From NCBI GenBank assembly GCA_964016875.1, contig OZ024736.1:4099001-4163000 (forward strand): DNA of 64,000 nt. The letters are read 5' to 3'. Numbering within the stretch: the first letter of the stretch is position 1; every line of letters begins with the position of its first letter. The notes under the pieces were generated by a model. The model made no database searches. It saw only the letters and a list, made by a program, of their open reading frames with translations, and was not told where the DNA came from. Shown in pieces: positions 22,010-30,888 of the stretch. The DNA comes from Fallopia convolvulus. Its lineage: Eukaryota > Streptophyta > Magnoliopsida > Caryophyllales > Polygonaceae. Position numbers and translations under genes: made by a program.

Positions 22010-25000
22010 TTGCTAAGCACTTGCCAGGATCGTTTGCTATTAGCCAGGCGTCGGGACGTCGAGAAATCCATTCAGGGGAGTTTTTCTTGTTTCATACTTG
22101 TTCCCCTTCTTTCCATTATTAAATCCAAGATTTCTTCACTTCCATCATCTATTGTGTCTATTTTGAAGGAATTTGACGATGTCATGCCGGTTGAGCTTTA
22201 GAAGGGTTTGCCGCCGATCCGTGGGATTGAGCACAAGATCGACCTGGTGCCAGGCGCTTCCCTTCCCAATCGAGCTGCATATAGGACTTCACCTAGGGAA
22301 ACCGAGGAGCTTCAACTCCAGGTTCAAGACTTGTTGGACAAGGGATTCGTCTCCGAGTCCTTGAGCCCTTGCGCGGTGCTGGTGATCCTCGTGCCGAAGA
22401 AGGATGGCTCGTGGCGTATGTGCGTCGACTGCCGAGCCATAAATCAGATCACGGTGAAGTACAAACATCCCATCCCACGGCTTGATGACATGCTAGATCA
22501 GCTCCACGGCGCATCCTTATTCTCAAAGATCGATCTCCGAAGTGGCTACCACCAAATCCGGATGCATGAAGGCGACGAGTGGAAGACCGCATTCAAAACC
22601 AAGCATGGTTTGTACGAATGGCTTGTCATGCCTTTTGGCTTGTCAAACGCCCCTAGTACTTTTATGCGGCTTATGAACTATGTTTTTCGTAAATTTATAG
22701 GACGTTTTGTTGTCGTCTACTTTGACGATATTTTGGTTTTTTCTAAGAACATAGATTCTCACGCGAGGCACCTTAGGTTGGTGTTAGAATGCCTTCGCGA
22801 ACACTCTTTCTTTGTAAATTTGGACAAATGTTCGTTTTGCACGGACACGACGAATTTTCTTGGGTTCGTCGTGTCCAAGGATGGGCTGAAAGTGGATGAC
22901 GACAAGATCCGCGCCATCCGAGAGTGGCCCACCCCTACGACCCCGACGATGGTTCGATCCTTCTTAGGGCTCGCAGGGTTCTATAGGCGATTCGTCAAGG
23001 ACTTTAGTTCCATCGCCGGGCCACTCCATAATCTGACCAAGAAGGCAACCACAATAAAGTGGATGCCGATTCATGATGCCGCCTTTCAGGCCTTAAAAGA
23101 TGCTTTGTGTAGCGCTCCTGTCTTGCAGTTGCCAGACTTCACTAAGCACTTTGAGATCGAGTGTGACGCCTCCGACTATGGTGTAGGCGGCGTACTCCTT
23201 CAAGAGAGACGCCCTATTGCATACTTTAGTGAAAAATTAACGGGGGCAACTCTCAATTACCCGACGTATGACAAGGAGTTGTACGCACTTATTCGGGTTC
23301 TTAAAACATGGCAGCACTATCTTTGGCCGAGTGAGTTCGTTATTCATACGGACCATACGGCCCTTGCATATCTTCGAAGTCAAACGACTCTAAACAGGCG
23401 CCATGCTCGGTGGGTGGAATTTATGGAAACCTTTCCATATATTATCGCTCACAAGAAAGGCAATGAAAATGTAGTGGCAGACGCTCTGTCACGCAGGTAT
23501 GTGCTTTTAACTCAACTGCAGGCCAATTTGCTAGGGTTCTCCTTGATTAAGGAGTTATATTTGCATGATCCATATTTTAAACCGATCATGGAGAACCTTG
23601 AGCAAAGTCGAATCCATGAGACATTCTTTTTGGACGATGGATATCTCTACCGAGCCGCGAAGCTTTGCATTCCGGCCTCGTCTGTGAGGCATCTTTTGCT
23701 CAAAGAGGCTCATGATGGCCGGGGCCACTTTGGCATAGCCAAAACCCTAGCAGCACTTCGTGAACACTTCTTTTGGCCACATATGGCTTTAGACGTTCAC
23801 AAGTATTGTCGGGGTTGTGTGTCATGCCAAACTGCAAAATCGAGGTTCCAACCTCATGGCCTTTACACTCCGTTGCCTATTCCGGGTACTCCGTGGGAAA
23901 ATCTCTCGATGGATTTTATCACGGGTCTTCCGATGTCTAGGCTCGGTAAAGATTCAATTTTTGTGATTGTGGACCGCTTCTCCAAAATGGATCACTTCGT
24001 GCCATGCAAAGGGAACAACAATGCGACTGAAATCGCAAACTTGTTCTTTGAGCATGTTGTGCGCTTACATGGCGTGCCTCGCACTATTGTTAGTGATCGA
24101 GACACGAAATTCAGTAGCCATTTCTGGAGAACGCTTTGGGGAAATCTAGGCACACAATTACTCTTTTCTACTTCTTATCATCCCCAAACCGATGGTCAGA
24201 CTGAGGTGACCAATCGGACCTTGGGCACCCTTCTTCGGACGGTGCTAAAAAATAACCCACGCCGGTGGGAGGATCTAATACCATTTGTTGAGTTTGCTTA
24301 CAACAGTTCCAAACACCCGCCCACCAAGATGACGTCGTTCGAGATTGTCTACGGCCTCAACCATCACTCTCCGATGGATCTCACACCTCGGCCTTTGAAG
24401 AACGGTGAACACATCTACGCCTCCAACCGTGCCGACGCCATCCCCAAGCTACACGAGCGGACTAAAGTTCAATTGGAGCGTTGCGCCGCTCAATACGAGG
24501 CTCAGCACAACAAAGGTCGGAAATGCATGGTTTTCAACCCCGGGGACCTCGTGTGGCTCCATCTTCGGAAGGACAGGTTTCCGGATTCAAGGAAGACGAA
24601 GCTTCACCAGTGCGGAGACGGGCCTTTTCGGGTCCTTGAGCAAATCGGAGACAACGCATATAAGCTCGACCTCGAAGGCAAGCACTCGGTACACTCAAGC
24701 TTCAACTTCGTTGAACTCTCCCCTTATGTTGCACCGCTTATGATGAAACAGGGACGTTTCCCGGCCAAGTGGGGGAGGGTGATGCGACCCCCGTCATGGA
24801 TGCTAGCCAAGAGGACAACGCATTCACACTTCGCTCGGATGGGCCCATCACTCGTGCCAGAACCCGAGCAATCCAAGACGCAACGAGGTCTCTTGTGGCG
24901 CGCCTCTCCGCAGGCCACGGCGCGCCCTACACCGCGACCTCGCTCGGCACCATCACCACCATCGGCGCCGAGGAACCTCGCTTCGAGCTCTCGGATCGAC

Positions 25001-25108
25001 CTCGCCAAGGCGCGCCCTCCTCGAGCATCGGATCGTAAGACGAGGTCGCCTCCAGCCTTCGCCAAGACCCCGGAGCCAAACTTGAGGTTCTCGCATCGGA
25101 CCTCGTGA
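22010..25108 (+). pseudogene. Gypsy B RT-RNase H-integrase, nearly intact, reading into the 3' LTR
   Basis: One frame from 22010, broken only by TAG 22199-22201, runs through RT (LVPKKDGSWRMCVDCR, KIDLRSGYHQIR, VVVYFDDILVFSK), RNase H (ECDASDYGVGGV, YDKELYALIR, HTDHTAL, VADALSRR) and integrase (HDGRGHFGIAKT, CRGCVSCQTAK, SMDFITGLP, VSDRDTKF, PQTDGQTEVTNRT, GDGPFRVLEQIGDNAYKLDL). All RT, RH and DDE catalytic residues seen are canonical. After ELSPYVAPLMMKQ the frame crosses the polypurine tract and stays open about 110 codons into U3. That part is Arg/Pro-rich and may be non-native; the better candidate tail (GPITRAR) lies one base out of frame. Confidence 0.92.
24761..24779 (+). other. Gypsy B polypurine tract
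   Basis: GGCCAAGTGGGGGAGGG lies immediately 5' of the LTR start TGATGCG (24780), as required for plus-strand priming. It overlaps the end of the pol reading frame. Confidence 0.7.
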
Positions 25109-25752
25109 TCGAGTCTCAACTTGAGGTTCTAGGAATGTACCTCAAGTCCTCGAGACCTCGCTAGCGCCATCACCAGCGTCCCGCGTCATGCCAGCGACCT
25201 CGGCAGCGCCCCGACGCGCACCGTGACTTCGCCAGCGCCGAGTCCCAGCCTTGCCAGCGTCGCGACAGCCCTTGTCGTGACACTCCCGGCACGGTCACGG
25301 ACGACCTATCCGTTTTTAGTACTTTTATGCATTCTTTCTATTATGGAACATTTCTATTGTTGGTTTTACACATTTAGAAAGACTTTTATGGACCTTGCGC
25401 CGATCATTTTCGGACCGCGCCGTTGGGCCTAAGTTTGCAAGCTTGCCCTAGGCGCGCCGCCGATAGATTAGGGTTTCTTGAGTTTTCTTCAACAGCCTCC
25501 CTATATAAGGGGGCGTACGCATATGTTTCAATTCAGCACACATATTAGGGTTAATTAAAGTAGAGGTTTCTCCTTATTTTCCCTTCTTGTGTTGTGCCGC
25601 CACCCTTAAATCTCGCAATTGCTCTTGTGTTCTTGTTTCTCATTGATTGTTCGAACCAAATCACCAACAAACCATCCTTCCGCTACGCTAATTGGAGACC
25701 TAATACTCAAGCCAACGACCGATCCGAAGCATCCCAAGAGAGGGACGCATCA
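24780..25752 (+). repeat. Gypsy B 3' LTR (973 bp)
   Basis: TGATGCGACC..GACGCATCA, matching B's 5' LTR in its diagnostic GATCGACCTCGCCAAGGCGCGCC segment. About 11 bases of the inverted-repeat loop and arm are lost near 25136. TATA box at 25502-25509. Confidence 0.92.
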
Positions 25753-25807
25753 ATGTTGCACCCGCTTATGAGGAAACGGGGACGTTTCCCAACCAAGTGG
25801 GGGTTGG
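25753..25807 (+). other. Gypsy A pol end and polypurine tract, displaced by B
   Basis: The segment ATGTTGCACCCGCTTATG through CCAAGTGGGGGTTGG matches the sequence between integrase and LTR in B (24727-24779). It is therefore A's own 3' internal end, separated from the rest of A pol (ending 17443) by B. Confidence 0.88.
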
Positions 25808-26785
25808 TGATGCGACCCCCGTCATGGATGCTAGCCAAGAGGACGACGCATTCGCACTTCGCTCGGATGGGCCCATCACTCGTGCCAGGACTCGAGCAAT
25901 CCAAGACGCAACGAGGTCTCTTGTGGCGCGCCTCTCCTCAGGCCACGGCGCGCCCTACACCGCTACCTTGCTCGACACCATCACCATCATCGGCGCCGAG
26001 GAACCTCGCTCCGAGCTCTCGGATCAACCTTGCCAAGGCACGCCAACCTCGAGCATCGAATTGCAAACCGAGGTCGCCTCCAGCCTTCGCCAAGACCTTG
26101 GAGCCACACTTGAGGTTCTTGCATCGGACCTCGGGATCGAGTCTCAACTTGAGGTTCTCGGAAGAATCGGCGAACCTCAAGTCCTCGATACCTCGCTAGC
26201 GCAGTCACCAGCGTCCCGCGTCGTGCCAGCGACCTCGTCAGCGCCCCGACGCGCACCGTGACTTCGCCAGCGCCGAGACCCAGCCTTGCCAGCGTCGCGA
26301 CAGCCTTGTCGTGACACTCCCGGCACGGTACCGGACGACCTATCCATTTTTAGTACTTTTATGCATACTTTCTATTATGGAACATTACTATTGTTAGTTT
26401 TACGCATTTAGAAGGATATTTATGGGCCTTGCGCCGACCACTTTTGGACCGCGCCGTTGGGCCTAAGCTTGCACGCTTGCCCTAGGCGCGCCGCAACTAT
26501 TTTTAGGGTTTCTTTGATTTGCTTCAGCCGCCTCTCAATATAAGGGGGCGTACGCATATGTTTCAGGCAGCACACATATTAGGGTTAATTAAAGTAGAGG
26601 TTTCTCCTTATTTTCCCATCTTGTGTTGTGCCACCACTACTAATCTCTCAAAAGCTCTTGAGTTCTCATTGCTTACACTTGTTCGAACCATTAGTTCAAT
26701 TCAATCAAGCCTTCCGCCACGTAATTGGAGACCTAATACTCAAGCCAACGATCGATCCTAAGCATCCTAAGCGAGGGACGCATCA
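25808..26785 (+). repeat. Gypsy A 3' LTR (978 bp)
   Basis: TGATGCGACC..GACGCATCA, variant-matched to 10196-11174. The TATA motif is degenerate (TCAATATAAG near 26535). The GPITRARTRAIQ frame is open from before the LTR to about 26261. Confidence 0.92.
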
Positions 26786-27132
26786 GAGGTCCTCTGGAAG
26801 GGAGGTCTCGGCATCCACTGGCTTCTTGCCTTTATCAGTTTAAGCTGGGGGAGCCTCAAGGGACAATACTCTCTGCCTTTTAGCAGCTTCTTCTTCCGCA
26901 GCCTGAGCCTCGGCCTAAAGCACAGATGGAAATTCTTCAGAGTGCCTAACTCGCTTCATCTTGCGAGGCGTTCATTTCGTCCCATATTCAAACTCGTCGG
27001 ACGGATGATAACCATAAGGTTAAGAATGGGGCCGGGACGTCTTGAGAGAAGCAACGCATTTTGCCATGTGTTGGAGGATGATTTCTGTGAGGTCAATGGG
27101 ACGGCGTTGAAGAAAGAAATACAGCACGATGG
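26786..27132 (-). pseudogene. S1 env-like ORF3, middle part (split from 10195 by gypsy A)
   Basis: The minus strand from 27132 codes a hydrophobic stretch IVLYFFLQRRPIDLTEIILQHM, a basic region (KTSRPHS) and then, after an in-frame stop (about 27019), another near 26985 and TAG at about 26915, AEAQAAEEEAAKRQRV, KGKKPVDAETSLPEDL up to the gypsy A junction. It is in frame with 10195-9865 across A. The 5' part of this ORF and of S1 is not in the window; it should lie right of the LINE array if S1 hosted that array. Confidence 0.68.
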
Positions 27133-27159
27133 CAATAATCCTTCCGCAGGTTCACCTAT

Positions 27160-27215
<56 letters not shown>

Positions 27216-27249
27216 ACGACGTCGCCGACGGCAAAACGCCCACGTCGCC

Positions 27250-27297
<48 letters not shown>

Positions 27298-27298
27298 A

Positions 27299-27334
<36 letters not shown>

Positions 27335-27335
27335 C

Positions 27336-27374
<39 letters not shown>

Positions 27375-27375
27375 A

Positions 27376-27407
<32 letters not shown>

Positions 27408-27673
27408 GTTTCAAAGATTACCCGGACCTGTTGGCCAAGGAGATAGACTCGTTGAATTCATCAGTGTAGCGCGCGTGCGGCTCAGAACATCTAAGGGCAT
27501 CACAGACCTGTTATTGCCTCAAACTTCCGTGGCCTAAAAGGCCATAGTCCCTCTAAGAAGCTAGCTGCGGAGCGGAAGCTCCGCATAGCTAGTTAGCAGG
27601 CTGAGGTCTCGTTCGTTAACGGCATTAACCAGACAAATCGCTCCACCAACTAAGAACGGCCATGCACCACCAC
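27133..27673 (-). rRNA. 18S rRNA 3' fragment, antisense, degenerate (pseudogene-like)
   Basis: The minus strand ends with GCGGAAGGATTATTG, the mature 3' terminus of plant 18S rRNA (normally GGATCATTG). Reading backwards it contains GTAACAAGGTTTCC, the region of GAATTCCTAGTAAGCGCGAG, GATTAAGTC-proximal helices and GGTGGTGCATGGCCG at its far end. About 541 bp, so roughly the last 30 percent of 18S. It has several substitutions, so it is a copy, not an active rDNA unit. The true 18S 3' end abuts S1 ORF3 on one side; the internal end joins the LINE L1 5' end on the other. Confidence 0.93.
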
Positions 27674-27772
27674 TCTCAGTCAAACGCTCCAAAGAAAAAC
27701 TCTCTTTTTGGCGACTCGTTGGGCGATTCCTCCGGCGGCCTTTCCTCCTCTCTCCGACTCCCCTCCGGCGTT

Positions 27773-27830
27773 GGTCTCCTCACGAGACCTTCGTCCAAGT
27801 GCTCGTGGTGGTAGCCTCTCGCGCCACCAC
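27773..27830 (+). other. L1 5' UTR tandem hairpins H1 and H2
   Basis: H1 27773-27789: GGTCTC/GAGACC with loop CTCAC. H2 27805-27830: GTGGTGGT pairs with GCCACCAC around the 10-base loop AGCCTCTCGC. Equivalent structures with changed stems recur in L2-L6. Confidence 0.6.
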
Positions 27831-27916
27831 CAAGCCGGAGGCCGTCGTTGCAAACTTTCCATCTTGCCGAGTCCATCGTTTTTTCCTCCATTTTTGTTTC
27901 GTGCTCGTGTGTTCCA

Positions 27917-30196
27917 ATGGTGAAGAAGAAGAAAGGGGGATCTCCCTCGCATTCCATGGCTGAGAAAGATCCAAGCAAGTACTTGAAAGATGATGCAAAT
28001 GGTGGGAAAGAAAAGATCCCCAAGCCCTCTTCTCGGAAGTCCAAAATCGCTAAGGCGGTGGAGGAACCGGTGGCTCCCATGGAGTCCGACACCAAGGATG
28101 CTAACAATGAGGAGATTGCTCCTTTGAATAACAACATTGACGAAGAAGAGATGGTTGTCCACTCCCGGGATGAGTTGTCTGATGAAGAAGAAGGGGAGTT
28201 GGTGCCTTCGGCCGCCGCCAAGGGCACTTTGCTAGCGGCGCCGCCACCATCTACTGCCATCAATGGCGTTGGAAAGTCCAAGGGTGGCAATAATGGTGAC
28301 ATGGGGAATCATGAGTTGCCACAACTACCAAAGACTGCGCACGTTGGCACGCCTGCAATTAATGGCCCTAGTTCCAAGGAAAGCAATCCAACGGTCGCGC
28401 CTGGGGCAGACGCGCCTGGCCTCGTTCCTCTAGGGACCTCGTTGCCGGGGGCACTTGACACCTCGCTTGGTGTTGCTCCCCATGGGACCTCGGCGCTGGG
28501 TGACCTCGGTGCCTCACTTAAGACCAACCTCGCCAACCAGGCCAAAGGTGACAAGAGATCATCCGCTTTACTACCTAGGGACCTCGCTAACGAGGTCAAT
28601 GATGGCAGGAACAAAAGCACGACGTTGCAAACCTCGCTTGGGCACTTTGGCACGAGTAAAGCGGGTGCCAAGGCATATGCCGACGTTGCGAGGTCTCACG
28701 CCAATGCCAACGGCCCGCCGAGGTCTAATGTGTGGCACACGAGATCCAAAAAAATATTCATGAACTCCGGTCTTGGAGGTAAATTATCTTTCAAACCTCC
28801 CACCTCGGAACGCTTCTCTATCAAGGTCTCGGATGGCCTCTCACATCAAGCCGTGTGGGGGTGGTCGCTCCTCGGTCAATACGTTGGTTTCTACCCCGGA
28901 CACTTCATGATTAACGAGATGATGCGATCATGGGGTGTCAAGTCTCGATACCGTGTGGAAGAAGATTGGTTGATATTCCAATTCGAGTCCGAGGAGGATC
29001 AAGCTAAAGTGTTGCAAGGCGGCCCCTATTTCATTCATGGAAAGCCGATGATTTTGAAGAATATACCCGACAAGTTTGCCTTCAATAGGCGAGATATAGC
29101 TACAATTCCTTTGTGGGTTCGAGTGTACGGCCTCTCTCAAAAATTTTGGACCCCGGAAATTCTTGGTGATCTAGCTTCTTACATTGGCAAGCCGCTTTAC
29201 TTGGATCCAATAACCGATGGGGGGAAGCGGGGTTCATATGCCCGAATCTTGACCGAGATCAACTTCGCCGAGGACGTCAAACGAGAAGTAAGTATTGATT
29301 TTGATGATGGAGATTCAATTGATGTTAATTTTCTTGTGGAGAATGAGCCCTTGTATTGCAAGGGGTATTGTGCTTTTGGACATGGTTTTGTAGAATGTCC
29401 ATTCAAGGATAGAAAGAAGGCCGTTGGTGTTAAGGCGAGGAGAACTTCCAAGGACTCAAAGAGCCAAGCTCGGAGAGTCTCAAGTCCAGCCGGGGATGGT
29501 GGCAATTTGGAAACCAACGACATGGGGAATGGGTCGCCTCCGAATGACTCCGTCGTGAAGGATCCAATGCCCCCTAGAACCGGCGCGTCCACTAACAACA
29601 AAGCGCCAAAGGACAAGGATACCTCAAAGAGTGTGAGTGAGGGTGGGAAACACAAGAAGGCTAGCCATTCAAAACCGAACAAAAAGGGGAACAAACACGG
29701 TGAGAGTGGGGTAAAGAGTGTGCCACATAAAAAATCCGTGCATCAAATTTCGGCCAATGCTTCCAAAAATTGGGAGCTTGACCATGAAAGCGAGGGGTTA
29801 TCTTTGAGTGGGGAGGAGAGTGATTACTATGATGATGAGAGTGAAAATGAGAGCAACTATGAGAGCAATGTCGAGGTATCCGACGATCCCGGAGCGTCTT
29901 CGTCGGAAGAGGGCGAGGCTAGTGTGGAGGGAGAAGATGAAGGCTCGGACAAATCAGCCGAGGACGGAAGAGGAGGTGACCAAAGTGAGGAGGAAGTGCC
30001 TTTCGAGGAGGTCATCTCGCGGTCTCAACAAAAGAAGGCTAAGGCCAAAGCTAAAGCCGAGGCTCTCGAATTGGCTAAGGCCAAGGAAAGAACTATTGTG
30101 ACATGCCTCCCATCCGAGAACAAATGGCCTATGAACCAAAGATCTTTACGTAGCACTTCAAGGACCGGGAAAAACAAAGGCGGTCTCGCCAAATGA
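27917..30196 (+). CDS. LINE L1 ORF1: DUF4283-like/zinc-knuckle nucleic-acid-binding protein, intact frame
   Basis: A 759-codon frame. I chose ATG 27917 (MVKKKKGG) because all sister units start with the same M-G/V-(K/R)-K motif. An acidic/Ser-rich N-terminus is followed, at about residues 275-500, by the conserved core: KKIFMNSGLGGKLSF, VWGWSLLGQYVGFYPGHF, GGPYFIHGKPMIL, PDKFAFNRRDIATIPLWVR (DUF4283-like, RRM-related). A knuckle at about 478-495 has its second Cys changed to Tyr (CKGYCAFGH where L3 has CKECCAFGH). The C-terminal 250 residues are highly charged. In plant LINEs ORF1 binds element RNA and chaperones reverse transcription. The stop overlaps the ORF2 start (ATGA). Confidence 0.9.
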   Translation: MVKKKKGGSPSHSMAEKDPSKYLKDDANGGKEKIPKPSSRKSKIAKAVEEPVAPMESDTKDANNEEIAPLNNNIDEEEMVVHSRDELSDEEEGELVPSAAAKGTLLAAPPPSTAINGVGKSKGGNNGDMGNHELPQLPKTAHVGTPAINGPSSKESNPTVAPGADAPGLVPLGTSLPGALDTSLGVAPHGTSALGDLGASLKTNLANQAKGDKRSSALLPRDLANEVNDGRNKSTTLQTSLGHFGTSKAGAKAYADVARSHANANGPPRSNVWHTRSKKIFMNSGLGGKLSFKPPTSERFSIKVSDGLSHQAVWGWSLLGQYVGFYPGHFMINEMMRSWGVKSRYRVEEDWLIFQFESEEDQAKVLQGGPYFIHGKPMILKNIPDKFAFNRRDIATIPLWVRVYGLSQKFWTPEILGDLASYIGKPLYLDPITDGGKRGSYARILTEINFAEDVKREVSIDFDDGDSIDVNFLVENEPLYCKGYCAFGHGFVECPFKDRKKAVGVKARRTSKDSKSQARRVSSPAGDGGNLETNDMGNGSPPNDSVVKDPMPPRTGASTNNKAPKDKDTSKSVSEGGKHKKASHSKPNKKGNKHGESGVKSVPHKKSVHQISANASKNWELDHESEGLSLSGEESDYYDDESENESNYESNVEVSDDPGASSSEEGEASVEGEDEGSDKSAEDGRGGDQSEEEVPFEEVISRSQQKKAKAKAKAEALELAKAKERTIVTCLPSENKWPMNQRSLRSTSRTGKNKGGLAK

Positions 30197-30888
30197 AGAT
30201 TGTTGCATGGAACATACAAGGGCTTTGCCAAGCCCGGAAACAAAATGGCGTGCCTGGTTTGATACAAGATTTTGAGGCAAAGGTATGTGGTATTTTTGAA
30301 ACAAAATGTGGTGATTGGGATCAAGTTGCTTTGGCTAGCCGTATTGCCCCGGGGTGGAGTTTTGCTTCGAACTTCCACCTACATGATAGGGCTCGTATCT
30401 TGGTACTTTGGGATGTCAATTTTGTTGAGTTAGATATCCTCACTATATCCTCTCAATATATTGGTTGCCTTGCTACTTGTAAGATTACTAAACAAAAGTT
30501 TGGAGTGTGTTTTGTCTACGGCTTGCATAGTGTCACGGCGCGCCGTCCACTTTGGGACCGTATTGAGGAGCTTCTTGAGGCTCATGTGCTTCCTTGGATC
30601 GTGCTCTGGGATTTCAATTGTGTTATGGCTGAGGACGAGAGGATCAACGGCGAGAGAGTTTCCATGTACGAGTGCAAGGACATGCTTGAGACTTGTAGGA
30701 AGCATGGGCTCGAAGACGGGCCGAGTACGAGTGCCAACAATTTCACATGGACTAATGGCACGAAATGGAGCAAAATCGACCGAGTCTTGGTAAATCCATC
30801 TTGGTTTAATTCGGAATTTTATTGTCATTCTAACTTCCCGGACATGTGGCATCTCGGACCACAAGCCGGCCCTTGTGTCTATGCGTAG
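30193..30888 (+). pseudogene. LINE L1 ORF2, AP-like endonuclease domain
   Basis: Starts MKIVAWNIQG at the ATGA overlap. It is an APE-type endonuclease: WNIQG (Asn), CGIFETK (Glu), DFNCV, WSKIDRVLVN. One change is notable: LWDFNCV, where the family and L3 have GDFNCV. A 2-base loss near 30850 (CATCTCGG where L3 has CATCTCTCGG) shifts the frame just before the catalytic SDHKP motif. In active elements this domain nicks the target DNA to prime reverse transcription. Confidence 0.9.

Larger units (their letters stand above)
17444..25752 (+). mobile_element. Ty3/gypsy retrotransposon B, nested in A, best-preserved copy
   Basis: LTRs 17444-18423 and 24780-25752 flank a full internal region. Flanking 5-mers CTGTT (17439-17443) and ATGTT (25753-25757) are a target duplication with one change. 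Removing B makes A's pol end and polypurine region contiguous in the arrangement B itself shows. B and A are one family but different variants, so B is a later insertion into a relative rather than a tandem dimer. Gag-PR has one frameshift at the protease end and a poly-C shift in the linker; RT-RH-IN has one TAG (22199-22201). Confidence 0.92.
10196..26785 (+). mobile_element. Ty3/gypsy retrotransposon A, interrupted by copy B
   Basis: The 5' LTR (10196-11174) and 3' LTR (25808-26785) share diagnostic variants absent from B's LTRs: GATCAACCTTGCCAAGGCACGCC and the ACTACTAATCTCTCAAAAGCTC end. Flanking 5-mers GACGT (10191-10195) and GAGGT (26786-26790) look like a target duplication with one mutation. 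Internal order is gag, protease, RT, RNase H, integrase, as in Ty3/gypsy. Copy B sits between the end of pol and the polypurine tract. A is dead: multiple frameshifts in gag, nonsense codons at gag/PR and PR/RT, and a 28-base deletion between RT/RH and integrase. Confidence 0.93.

Noticed and set aside
26519..26843. Small ORFs near 26519-26843 as a gene
   Set aside because: They fall in the end of gypsy A's 3' LTR and the first bases of S1 ORF3 antisense.
27133..27673. An active rDNA locus or nucleolar repeat
   Set aside because: Only about 541 bp of the 18S 3' part, with substitutions, no ITS/5.8S adjoining, and flanked by transposon sequence on both sides.
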